64,000 nucleotides of DNA from positions 186,001 to 250,000 of the forward strand of contig VZSF01008486.1 in the NCBI GenBank assembly GCA_013398295.1. The letters run 5' to 3'. This DNA comes from Chionis minor (lineage: Eukaryota; Chordata; Aves; Charadriiformes; Chionididae). Below, one piece after another: positions 1 through 11,702 of the stretch. The translations under genes were made by a program, and so were the position numbers. The notes under the pieces are model-generated. The model did not search any database. It had not been told where the DNA came from and worked only from the letters and a program-made list of their open reading frames with translations. Each line of letters begins with the position of its first letter. The stretch's first letter is position 1.

Positions 1-3000
1 CATGTTTTGTTTAACTTACTGGGAGCTGTGGGTGGCTTTTTAGTAGAAATTTTGATGACAACTTTAGGCCCCAAGCTTAGACCCCATTTAATGAGCCTAC
101 AAGCAGAGGATGTCCTGGCTGCACTTTGGGAACATGAAGATAGAAATCAGGTCATGAGTGGTTTTCTGAAGATGGAGGTGGTAAGAGGGACTTCACCCCC
201 ACCACTGCCTGCTGTCTACAGCGGCTTCTGTCTGTTGGAGTTAAAACTTTCGAAGAAGGAAGCCTCTTGGTGTCTTTATTTTTCAGTAATAAGTGTCATG
301 TTGCTGGTAGGACTAATCAGAATCATGCTGTTGCGCCTTATGGACTAATTAGTTATCTAACCATGCCTGCATCAACTACACTTCCTCAGCAGCCTGCGCA
401 AGCCGCAGGAAGCTCAGCGTTCACTGTTCCTCTCCAAAGAGTTCCCATGAAGAAATGTAAGCTGATCTTAGGATGCCAGATACCGGTTTGGTTTTCAGAC
501 CGCCTGAAGGGAGAATGGCATGGAAGCCACGCGCAGCCACTCGCTCCAAAAGGGACAACCTGAGAAGCCCAGGGTAGTGTCGCTCAGCACCACCACCTTG
601 CCCACGGGCTGGGCGGGGATGGGGCCACCAGCAGAAGCATGGAGATAGGTGCAGGAGTGCAGGGAGGCTGTGCCCCGTGGACACGGGCGGATACTGAGCC
701 GGATCACCTGTCTCTGACTGCTCTATTGAGCTTTGTATGTGAGTCCCAAGAAAGGGAAAACACCATGTTAATAAATTCTCAGAAATGTGGAACTGGCCTT
801 TTTGGTGACTATGTAAGCTGGCTGTGTGGCCCGAAATGGTGGGAGGGGACTAAGGAAAGGATTGGAGAAGCCTTGTTGCAGATGCTTTATCCCTTGCTCA
901 CTGCTCTCAACTGACGTCATGTACAGCTCTTGAACTTTCTCGGTGGTATGATTGCTTCCCTGCCCAACTTAAATCAACCTCTGCAGGCATCAAAATCAGA
1001 ATTGTCCAAAATGTTGTAAGGGATTTTATTCACTATAATTTACCTTGATTCAAAGGAACTGTATATCGTATATTCTTCTAATAATGATGTTAAAGAAATC
1101 TCTATGTACAAAAAGCAAATAACTCTGCTGAACAGCTTCTGCTGTCATAGAAATGCAGTATATTCTAATGTACTGAAGGAAATTAGGGATAGCTTGGACT
1201 TTACATACACCAAAAGGATTTTGTCAACCTACTTTTCAGGGGTTTTTTTCCGCACCTAGGCTTGTACGGTTGAGTTGCTTTCAAAGGCTTGTTTTACAGC
1301 AACAGCCTTGTTTCGAACCTGCGGCTCAAAGCAATTATTGTGTTTTAAAAGGTAGGTGAAGCGTTACATCTGTCTTAAGGAAGTTTGTAATTCTGCTTTT
1401 AGTGAAGTTTATGCTATAGTCAACTCAAGGAGTGGCTGTCATCACTACAGAGAGGTTTTCATGCTGCTGGGACGTTGCTCTGAGAGCTGGATTGTTGCAG
1501 ACAGAATGAGAGCAGATGAAACAACTCAACCGTGAGTACTCCCAATGGCTGTCTTGTGCTTAGAACTATCTCGCTCCACTAAGGCTCGTGTTGAGGTCCC
1601 TGGCATTTACTCATAGAGTAAGAGTTAAACAACATGCTAGGAGGAGTACAAGGTAACCCTCACACTGGCTATGAAGTGAGACAAAGAATAAGACTGCGTA
1701 GTTGGAGGTTTGAAAAACACTAGGGTTTGGGGTTTTTTTTCTGGTGGTACCAAGATGAGGAAACAGAACAGCATATCTCCCTGCTAAGTACCAAGGAATG
1801 CTATGGAAAGAACCTGCTCAATGAACCCAACCACAACCACTTTTTGGCTTGTGAAAAAAATTAAAAAAAATGATCTGTCTGAACATTTTATATAACCTGT
1901 TCAGTGTCCAGCTCAGAAGATCTCTTGCCTCTGCCATTTTGATACTTGAGCCCTGTATGATGTCTAATGGGGTCGAGCTTTTTTCAAAAGGAAAAATACA
2001 AGTGCCAACCACAACAGGGGAAAGAAATTGCATGGCTGACCTGCAGGTCTTGCAGTGATTGTACAGGAGTCAGCAGGGCAGGGAAACTCAGGTGCAACTG
2101 TCCTAGCTGGCATCTGAAGTGTTTCAGAGGCAATGCCATCTTTTCTTCACAGGCAAAGACTCACTTGATACCCTCCACAATCACTGCCCTAAGTAATTAA
2201 ACTCTCATCTGTCAGAAGCTCTTCACTATGGGAAAACTGAGGGGTCTTATGAAAAAACAATCCCTTAATCATTTTTTTGGGGAAAAAATATTCCTGTGCA
2301 CTCAAAATGAAGAAACATCAGATCTCTAGACCTTATCATGGTCTTTATTACTATTTCCCTGCTACTCATTTAGCTGTCTCTGTGGTTAATTAAGAAGTGC
2401 AGATGGGCACTTAGTTACTAACCGGAGTGGATGGTGCTATTGTACACAGAGCTCTCTATTTCCTAGTGCTTTAGCGTCTCCGTTAACACATTGGAATACA
2501 AAGTTGTGCCCCATTCTCTTTTCTGTACCACTGATGTCCCAATCTATATTGCAACCAAACCACTTAATAAATAAAGGATTATTTAAATGCCATTAGGAAA
2601 TGATAGCAGGCATCCCAACTGCCTGCAAGCCACTCTAGCTAACTACGGGGCTACAGTCAAAACTAATGACTGTGCTTTATTTCTGGGGAAGGGAAAATGC
2701 CATCAGTCCTGCTTATTTGGTCTTTCTGCATGCTAAAAAGAAAGGCCACATTTTTAAGGTACTTTTCTGTGATTCCGTCTTGCAGAAATTAAATTGATCC
2801 TTGTTGCTGCTTATGAATTTGGTTACTCTTGACCACTGGACCGTTCCAAAGTTCACAGTGTACCCTTGCAATGCATGAACCCAGACAACTTCCACCTTTC
2901 AGAAGACACTAGGTGGGGAAATTACAAGTTCCAGAGGAAAATTATCATGGCATTTGATTAATGTGCTGACGTATTCAGTCCTTTATCACCCTTTTGCAAC

Positions 3001-3456
3001 ATGTCCATATTGCACCCAAGAGCTGGTGGAGCAGCGCCGCACACAGCCTGGCGCACTGGCGTCCTGCACGCCTGTGCTTTGCAGAGCAACCCCCCTTCCA
3101 CAGAAGGAAGTGCAGCTACTGCCTGAGTAAAATAATGCTCTAAGATAAACGACAGATTCTGTCCCAGTGGCCAAGTCAGTGGGATAGTTCAGGAAAGGCA
3201 GAGGTGAATCTCTGTCATGGAAGCGGGGACAAAATCGGAGCTGTCTCTTTGGAGTAAACTTTTCCAGAAAACTTTTCTTTGAGTACCGCTTTGTAGAGCC
3301 CACCTTAGAGTGACACCAAAGAAAATCTAGCTCTCTGTTACAGACAACTTGCATTTTGTGGGTTTCTCTCCTGCGGGCTGGAAGCTCTGGAAGAGTGTTG
3401 CAAAAGAATATAGAGATCTCATGATGTTCTTCAAGGTGTTCCCAAAAGTTTAATTT
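1..3456. other. Anonymous sequence, no gene recognised
   Basis: Only short open frames occur here (113 aa or less), overlapping each other on both strands, with no recognisable motif and no chain of splice-compatible exons. I see no clear repeat family apart from the CR1 tail that begins at the right edge. In human the next genes on this side of GPR83 are IZUMO1R and PANX1; I found no pannexin or folate-receptor sequence. Confidence 0.5.
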
Positions 3457-3691
3457 ACAGAATCACAGAATCACTTAGGTTGGAAGAGACCTTCAAGACC
3501 ATTGAGTCCAATCATCAACCTAGCACTGCCAAAACCACCACTAAACCATGTCCCTCAGCACGACGGCTACCCAGCTTTTAAATACCTCCAGGGGTGGTGA
3601 TTCCACCACCCTGAGCAGCCTGTTCCAATGCTTGACAACCCTTTCTGTAAAGAATTTTTTCCTAATATCCAATCTAAATCTCCCCTGGAAA
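3457..3691 (-). repeat. CR1 LINE 3' fragment
   Basis: The plus strand reads as the reverse complement of a CR1 3' end: AGAATCACAGAATCACTTAGG, then the GGTTGGAAGAGACC block, then the conserved CTTTTAAATACCTCCAGG block. On the minus strand it encodes the usual CR1 RT C-terminal tail (FKSW..VVLRDMV). Only about 235 bp remain, a typical 5'-truncated dead copy. Its left end is the element's 3' terminus. Confidence 0.9.
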
Positions 3692-6600
3692 AAAATCATT
3701 TCTTTGGTTACAAAACTAGGAAAATCTTGCACTGCCCATTCTGACCGTGCCCTTTTATGAGGATTGACATACAGCAGGACTTGCCAGTTCAAAAAAACCA
3801 GCCCTTGTAGTACCTGGCAGGTACTGACAGGTAACCTCTGAACAGGGGCTTGGGTGGTGAAAGTGCTTGCATCTGTTGGCTTCCAGAGTTATGTACCCTG
3901 TACCTGGTCCGCTGCTGGGTCCCCTCAGACTCATACTACGCTCTCCACGTGGCTCAGGAGGAGCGTCTAAGAGACAACGGTCATTCCAGTAGGTTTGTCC
4001 TTCAGCATGGCTGGGGCTGTTTCCCTGCAGAGAACAGCTCTTCATGCCCACACCCCCAGGCTGGGCAAGGGAGCAGGTTTTAGGACAGTACGGGACTCCT
4101 GTTGCTCACTGCAGTATTCAAACACCACTCAAGTGTTTTATAATAAAAAGAACGGGGATTTTCCTTCCCTCCACAGTTCTTTCTCAGGCTTTTCTCATTC
4201 AAGCCCAGCTCTGAAGCTTGGACAGGATAAAAATACTTCTGGACAGAGCACCAGAAGTGGCCTGAGGCTAGTCTTGCAGACTTTGGAGAGCTAATCCTCA
4301 TTTTGCTAGAAAACAAAACCCACGGTCTGCTTTGAGGAGCTCAGGTATGTAATAAATATCAAACCAATAAAATCACTTCTCTTCATCTCCACTGGCTATG
4401 AAACAATACAGGAGGCAGCAGCTCAGATGTATTAACCTACAGTGAAGTGAGATGACTCTTTCCTTAGATTTTGTCAGCACTCTCAACGTGGAATCCAAAA
4501 ATGAGTGCCTGTTTGAGACTGAGGATTGGGAGAGATCACCCCAAGTCTCATCATATTCTCTTTGGTCTTTTCCATAAACGAAGCACTTCTCTGAACCTGA
4601 AATAGCCTCACCTGGACCTACTGATAACACATCACTCAGATGAAGCTTGCAGGTTGTTGAAACAGGAGTGAGGTAGCACTGTTGAATTACAGCATCAATT
4701 TAAATCTTGGTGTGCAGGCTGATATTTTTGAAAGTGGATCCAATTAACTTTTTCAGCTCCTCCAGCATTTTTGCAACTGTTGCCATGCTGTTACCCACAA
4801 TTTTGTGTTGGAAGAGAGCTCGTTCATCCACAAAACCCGAGGGACTAGGTGGAAGTCTCCCTTTCCTAGGAAATCAGGCTTCACTGAATCTCAGGCCTCC
4901 ACGCTTTTCTGTTCTGTTGCCTGAACAACACAGAAAGCCTTAAATTTATAGACTTCACCTGTATGTTTGCATCCAGGTCTCTTCAGGTTACCATCTTTTC
5001 CAGGAGGTCCCCCAGCTCTGTGATAGCTGGTAACAAGGAGAGCCACACAGTGTCCGGGGGTTCACCTTGCCTTGGTCTTTTAAGAAGTGTGTCGGGCCTC
5101 CTCATGTTGACCCGAGAGCCAGAACTGCTGGTCAAATACTTCATTCCTTGTGGAGAAGAAGGTCCATCACAACTGCCACAGCCCTGATAATGGTCTGATT
5201 GAGCTGCAGGGAAGAAAGGAACAAGCTCTTTTGCTCAGACTGAAGTTCCTCTTTCATATGCGGCATCCTCCAGACACAAGTTGCACCTTCCTGAAAAGAG
5301 ATTTCCCTCCTTCCTCTGGAGGAAAAGGTCTCTCTTTAGGGTCTCTCTTTCATACCCCTAAACTTTCTGGCTGAAAGACCCCCTGGGACTGAGCATGAAT
5401 TTCCCAGGTTCTGCCTGGGCTCATGGGCTCGTGGGAAGGGTGAAAAACTGGAATCCAGGCACAGGTCTACCAACCCTCTGGGCAGCAGCAACAGGGCTCC
5501 AGCTTTAGATACTTCCTTAGACAAACCACTTCCTGGTAAAGCACCTCTCCTCACACGCCGTTGTCACGCACAGAGACAAATGAGCTGCTGCCAAAGGCCC
5601 ACGGCGTCAGCAGTTCTCACCATTTCCTCTTCACAGACCAGACAGTGAACTGCCACAAAACTGGGCTTCCCTCATTCGAGAGAAGGAGTGTTGTTCCCAC
5701 GCTCTGAATGAAATACTTGGGTCTTTAGAACCGCATCAAACGATGGGGGGAAAAGTAATATAAAAAGCTTGGGAAAAAAAAGAAAAAACTATAAGCAAAA
5801 GAATTTTTACTTGTTTCTGCACATGTTTTTGAACCATGTTGCTCTCAGACCCTTGGTTTGAGGCATCCTGAAAACAAGATGTGTTTGCTTTTCTCCCTCT
5901 GTCTCAGTTCCGGTTGTATAAAATAGGAGCGATAACATCACTTCATCAAATGGGGGCATCTAAAAGAACGTTGCGTATCAGAATACACAAATGTTTCTTC
6001 AATGTCATTGAGTGTTAAAAAATGCTCACTGAAGAAAGTGCTCTGAAGAAATTAATTTCCTATTCAGAGCAGGGTTTGAAAAGGATACCTGCCCATAGTT
6101 GATGGAGAGGACAAAGGAAATATTAAAACTGCTTTTGAACGCTGTCCTCCCATGAACCAGGTAATGAATCATAAAAAACTAACATGTAATCCCATAACTT
6201 GTGTCATTCATGCACACAATGGGAAGGAAAATTAAGAGCAAAATGGTAGTTTCACTTGGTAATATTACTGTTCTTTTAAAAGCTGTGTTTATTATAGTGT
6301 TACACAACATTGACTTTCCATCATTATCAGAGAAATATTTGCTCCAGAGAAACATAATGAGAGGAATGTTCATTTTTCTAACCTTGTGTTTAAAAGTGAT
6401 GGGGAACTGTATCAGAGCATGAGATTTCAAGCAGGTTACAGTTGCCCAAATTAGATTTGAATTTGAAGCTGAGATATCAGTTTCTGTATGGAAATTTTCT
6501 GAAAGTTCATTCCATGAGGTTTTTCTCAAAATACATCAGCATTGTTATAAACCCAAACAGCTTTAGTGTATGTTTCATAGGTGAACTGAAAAAAACCCAA

Positions 6601-9600
6601 AACTCTGTTCTTATAATTCCAGATATTTGAGTAGCTAAGACATCTTCTCAACCATGTAAAAACAGGAAATAGAAGGTGAAAGGTGACTTTTTCTTTTATG
6701 TGATATTCTTCTGAAACAGGTTCAGAGAGCTCCAAGGCCAGCCAGTCTGGAAAAACATGACTGCAGGTTCATTATGGTCTTTTGAAGACTATCCTGTTTG
6801 CTTATTTTGCTCCGTAGGCAGCAGAACATCAAACAGCCAGCGTGGGCTACAATATGCTACAGACACAGGCACAGATGCACAGAAAAGCAAATTAAAATGT
6901 TATGAAGTCAGTAAGGCTAATATTCTACTGATTTTATTTCCACTGTGTTTTACGCTGCCCACATCTCCGTTCTCCACCTCATCAATTTGAGGATTAATCC
7001 ACATATTGTGAAGAGTTAAGACACTTCTGTGCTAGCGGTGGTGAGCAGCCCCCTTCCCATGCAGGCTGGCTCTCCTGCAGGATGGTAGTGCTGGAAGTCA
7101 CGGCTTGGAGGCTCTCCAAAGTGGACAGAAGGAAAGAAAAGGGCTGGGTGGAGACCATTCAAAACTACACCTCAGCCCTTCAGATTTGCTTTCCTTCCCA
7201 CAGCTGGGGGCTTCTGGGTAGCACCGGTCTGCTCTAGGGGTGACTGCTGCTTGGAGTAATGTGGTGAAGCCTGGAACTTGGTCTGTGGTTCCTCCAGGAA
7301 CACCTGCAACATCACAGTTTTCACATGGCAGGTAAAATCTTGGCATTTGTTTAATTATTATTTCCTAACAGATTTCGTGAAGTGTTTCAAGGGTCGCTAC
7401 CCTTACACACAGTGGTTTCCTGAATGTTTTAATGTTGTCCTGTGAAGTGACTAGCATTTGTTCACCTCTCAGGAGATTATCTGGTTTGGCAAGTGTGCAG
7501 CCCATAGAGTTATTTGATCTAGCTACAGCAATGATGGGGTACCAAGACTAGAATATCTGGAAATGCAATTGCTGGTGGTAAGGCCGTCCAAAAGTTAGTT
7601 ATTTCTCTCAGATTTCCTGCAGACGAAGATGCTTCTTGGGAAAGAACTGAGCAGATTTCAGGCAGAACTTGGGAAACAAAGCATACTCTTTAGAGGAACA
7701 TCATAGTGAAGATGATACTAGATGGCTTGAGGCAGCAGAGATCTTCTGGACATCACTGCAATTGTAAGGCAATCACATCACAGCCAAGTGGATGGCTGAG
7801 AGAGAAGATATCAAAACATTAGATTGGAATTTGGCTGTTTTTTCCTCATAGTGGGATATTTGACTGAATATACTAAATTACTAGTATAATTTAAAAAAAT
7901 GATTATTAAACACTAAAAAAGTATATTTCTGAAGTGACACAATGTAGTGAAAAGGATAAACCTATTATGGCTTTACACCATTGATATTCACACATTCATT
8001 TCCTTTAAAACATTTTCATGTTATCAACACTCCCCTGAAGGACTGTGACACAGGACTCCCATTACAACACTTGCTTTATTTTTTTTTAAGCAGTAAAATT
8101 TGCATCCTCTCTTTTGTTGCGACAGATTTTTTGATAGGAGTTGCCTCACCTGTTTACAAATTATATCACTGAAATTAAACAAACACTTTCATGTAAGCAA
8201 AATTCCTTGCTTTGGAATGTACTCCCAGCTGACTCTGGTGCCTGCTGAATTAGCCCTCTCAGGTCACACGTGGTCCAAGGAAAGCAGTAGATGCCTTTGA
8301 AGGCATTGGATGAGTAACCAGCCCAGGGAAGAAAATAGCCTGGGCTCACAGTGTTTGAGCTGTTGCACGATTAAAACCTTCATGTACCTGAAGCAAGGGA
8401 AGGGAAATCTCTCAACTGGCAACAAAAGAGTTGTTGCGTTTATTTGCTTTTTCCCCTCTTACTTGGGCTAAATTGGGATGAGAGAATTCCATGGTGCTGC
8501 ACGGTGCAAACCAACGCCTCTGTGCCGGGACTCTTGAGCTGCAGGATGAGAAACAGACCCCAGGGCTGCTTGTCTGTTTGGGATCTGGGAATGAGTTTAC
8601 ACTGCCAAATAAGAGTGAGGTTTTGGTCTCCACTCTCCTCATTGTTCGAATGTGAGCTTATTCCTGAGCCCTTTCTCGGGCTGCTGCTGAATAAAAATTA
8701 TGCTGGTGGCCTATGGCAAACCCGTCACGCTGCAGTGCTTTGAAATGAAAAGCATAAAAAAAATGTAATTATGTCTTAATATCCCCGTATCCCTGTGACT
8801 CCAGGGGCTCAGAGTCAAGGACTGTGTATCATGACGTAGCTGGTCAGCTCTAGATGGAGCTAGCCCTGCCCACTGCAAAGAAGTGAATTGTCACCTTAGA
8901 GCCAGGAATCATCTGTAGACCTTCAGTTATTCAGCTGGGTAGCCATGCCTGGTCTCGTCCTGAAAGGCCCTGCCTGACAGAGAGAAAAGAGGCAGCTAAA
9001 GGGCGGCTGAGAGACTGGTCTGAAGGAGAAGAAAAGCTCCATGCTTATGTTTTGTAGATAAAGGCAATTTTTGTCCCTTCAGGACATCATGGTGATGCCC
9101 AGATTTGTCCCTGCCTCTCTAAGTGTCATCAAAGGGCTTTGAGCCTGTGGCAAGAGCTGGAGGTTTGACCCCACCGTGACTCACAGCGGCTCTCAGACAT
9201 CCCTTCGAGCCTGCAGACCAGAGGACAGGCTGCAGGGAACACGGTTCTTAGGGGAAGAAAGGGTCGGCTGAAGACTTCCCCTCTTTCTGCTTCTCTAGTG
9301 TCAGCCCAAACCTGCCCCCCCAGCCCAGCATGTTGTCCCTGGGAAGGAGCAGGGACTACCCTCCTGCTGGGCTGTGCAGGATGGGGAAAGCAGGGGAGAA
9401 TCCCATCCTCATCCCCCTTGGGTGGGGTAAGGAAGACCAGGAAGCAAGAGACCAAGCTGGCCAGCCAACACAGAGGCCGTGGGAAGGTACGAGCTCAGCC
9501 AGGCCTCCCAGAGCTGTTACGTGGGGTTTAGAGAGATAAGCCATCCTTGAAGCTTTTGAAACACTTTTCCATTACCTGACACTTCATAGTAGCAGCTCAA

Positions 9601-10422
9601 TACTTCTTTTTAAGTCTGTGAAGGTCTAATTTTAGTGGGAAAACCTGCCCATGGTCCTGCGACAACCATGCTTGCAACACATGAATACAGAAAACAGCTG
9701 AAACTCGTCTAGTAAGTCCACACATGGGTCATGGCTCAGAGTGGTGCAGCTGTATCTACTCACACCCAAGAGCTGGATGGCTTCATCCAGCTGTTCCTGA
9801 GCTCAGGAAGATCTCCTAGCTCAGGAGCTTCACTGCTCCAGTCTAGCCTGCATTTCGGGGTGAGTTGAGGAGCAGAAATGCAGATAAAATAGATTTTGGC
9901 TGATTTTGGTTACTCTGAATCCATGAAACAGAAGGATAGCCTCATCATGTTGTGCTTTTTTTGTACTTACTCCATATCTTGCTGTACTGAAAATTTAAAT
10001 CTTCTTGTGGCATCTGTTGAATGCTGAGAAGACACACATCAGCATCATAATATTACCTACATGTTCACTCCACACTGACGTGGCTGAAAATTAGTAGCAT
10101 TTGGGTTCCTAAATCAGTTTTTATGCTTTTGAAAATCCTACACTTCTCTGCTCCCAAACGGTGAAAACACAAGGGTGGTCACTAATTAACAGAACTGTAC
10201 TGAACATTTTATTCAGCCTAAACTTTAGGTTTAAAATGTCCGCGATAGTCCTTTTTAATATCCACGTTTGTCTTTTCCGATTCAAATGCTTAGTTATCAT
10301 ATCTCTGTCTTTCTCAGTCTGGAAATGATGGCAACTAACTCCTCTCCTTTGCATTTTTTAGCTACTCTTTTACTATAACCCCTTTTTTAAGAGGTATTTT
10401 TCCCATTTGCTATTATCTGTAG
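3692..10422. other. Anonymous sequence, no gene recognised
   Basis: I found no supported gene in this 6.7 kb. The longest frames are 100-116 aa, overlap on both strands, and show no family motif. Base composition is ordinary, with scattered A and T runs. It could hold intronic or upstream exons of the unidentified frame starting near 10423, but I could not link any exon to it. Confidence 0.45.
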
Positions 10423-10963
10423 CAGGATCAGCTGCATTTTCACCAGACCAAAATTTGAAGGAAGGCCACCTGAGAAGAAACCCAGATGTTCAGCCTATGG
10501 AAGGAGCTGCTTCTGCACAGGAGAATGATGCCTTTGCAGCAGCTCCACAGGAGGACGCCCAGATATCTGCTCCCAGTAAGTCCACACATACCGAGCCACA
10601 TCCTAAAACAGCTTCCCAAACGAGAAGTGCCCGTGCATCCGTGTCACCACAGCCACAGCCCAGGAGGCTGCTTCTGCTCCATCTGCTCCTCCACCACGCC
10701 ATGTTACGCCTCTTGTACCAAATGGTCATTTTACACCAGGGCTGGGACTTCCCTCCTTTCCATTCGCACATCCCGATTTATCAGCTGTGCAGGCTCCCAG
10801 GGCTAGTGTGCTTCCCATCGGTGACCCACGGTTTGCGATGGGTCACAGGTGCTGTGACCTCTGCTGTGGCTCTGCCAAGGCTGCCAAGCTCCAACACATG
10901 GTCATTGCCCTACTTGCCTTCAAAGCAAGTACCCCGACACGGGCTATACTAGAGACAGTGTAA
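10423..10963 (+). CDS. Unidentified proline/alanine-rich coding segment, possible 3'-terminal exons
   Basis: I do not recognise this gene. A pyrimidine-rich stretch ends in TAG/CAG at 10421-10425. The frame then reads an acidic, Ala/Gln/Pro-rich segment (for example NPDVQPMEGAASAQENDAF) up to a GTAAGT donor at 10576. Joining to an acceptor CACAG ending at 10652 (a 77-nt intron) keeps the frame and continues into a Pro-rich then Cys-containing segment (VPNGHFTPGLGLPSFPF, then CCDLCC) to a TAA at 10961-10963. AATAAA follows at 11002. Without the splice, the first frame stays open to a TAG at 10950-10952 but turns into unnatural Leu/His-rich sequence. The 5' part of any gene is not found. A chance ORF pair remains possible. 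Confidence 0.3.
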
Positions 10964-11001
10964 ATGCTAAGTACCAAGCCAATAGAGTGGCATAGAGAAA
11001 A

Positions 11002-11007
11002 AATAAA
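11002..11007 (+). terminator. Candidate poly(A) signal AATAAA
   Basis: AATAAA lies about 40 bp after the TAA of the unidentified frame and is followed by further AATAAA copies in an AT-rich stretch up to about 11060. Because the surroundings are AT-rich, chance occurrence is quite possible. Confidence 0.25.
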
Positions 11008-11162
11008 TTATTATAGAAATAAATAGTAATAAATTATATATTATTCTCAATAATAAATCTTTTCCAGTTGTCTTGTCCTGTCTCTACAGTCTCACAGTTA
11101 CTGACTGTACGTACATTCCAGGGAAGTTGCCTTCAGGGAGATGACCTGGCTTTTTTTTCCAG

Positions 11163-11282
11163 CCCAGGAAAGCCCCAGACACTAGTGGTACATGCAGCAG
11201 AAGGGCAACGCGTGGCTAATCCAATAGCTGCACCAGCACCAAGGGCTCCTCGGACAAAACCAATCATCAGACATATGTCTTG
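11163..11282 (+). other. Exon-like segment, product unknown
   Basis: A strong pyrimidine tract and CAG (CTTTTTTTTCCAG) end at 11162, and a consensus donor TTG|GTGAGT begins at 11283. Between them one frame is open and Pro/Ala/Arg-rich (for example NPIAAPAPRAPRTKPIIRH). It lies 200 bp after the candidate poly(A) signal of the 10.4 kb frame, so the two cannot both belong to one simple transcript unless that signal is skipped. I do not recognise the product. Confidence 0.2.
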
Positions 11283-11636
11283 GTGAGTCATTGCCTGCAT
11301 GTCTTCCTCCCCTCAGGCCAGACACAGGACAAGGGCTTGTAGGGCTGCAAGGAACAGGGTTGTGGTTCTCCTGCCCATCTTACGTTAACATCTGGGGATA
11401 ACTGCAGCGCTTCAGCTGGCAAAGTGACAGATTTCTTCTACAGGAGTCACACGTTGTACTCTCAGTCTTCACCACAACTAGTTACGCTTTTATGACACAC
11501 TGGAAATGACACGTAAGAGACCAGCACTGAGTGACTACTGGATGCTCCACACTGGCATCAACCGGTGCCCCTGGGATCAGTAGGAAAGAGTAGCGTCGGC
11601 AAGCAATTGCCTTTCCCTTCCATGACATGGCTTTAT

Positions 11637-11702
11637 ATTTCATCAGTCAAAACCAAAGTAGAAGCAATTATTTCATCAGTCAAAACGAAAGCAGAAGCAA
11701 CT
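11637..11702. repeat. 33-bp direct tandem repeat, two copies
   Basis: Copies at 11637-11669 and 11670-11702 both begin ATTTCATCAGTCAAAAC and differ at only a few positions. The period is a multiple of three, so both strands stay open across it; I see no sign that it is coding. Confidence 0.8.
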
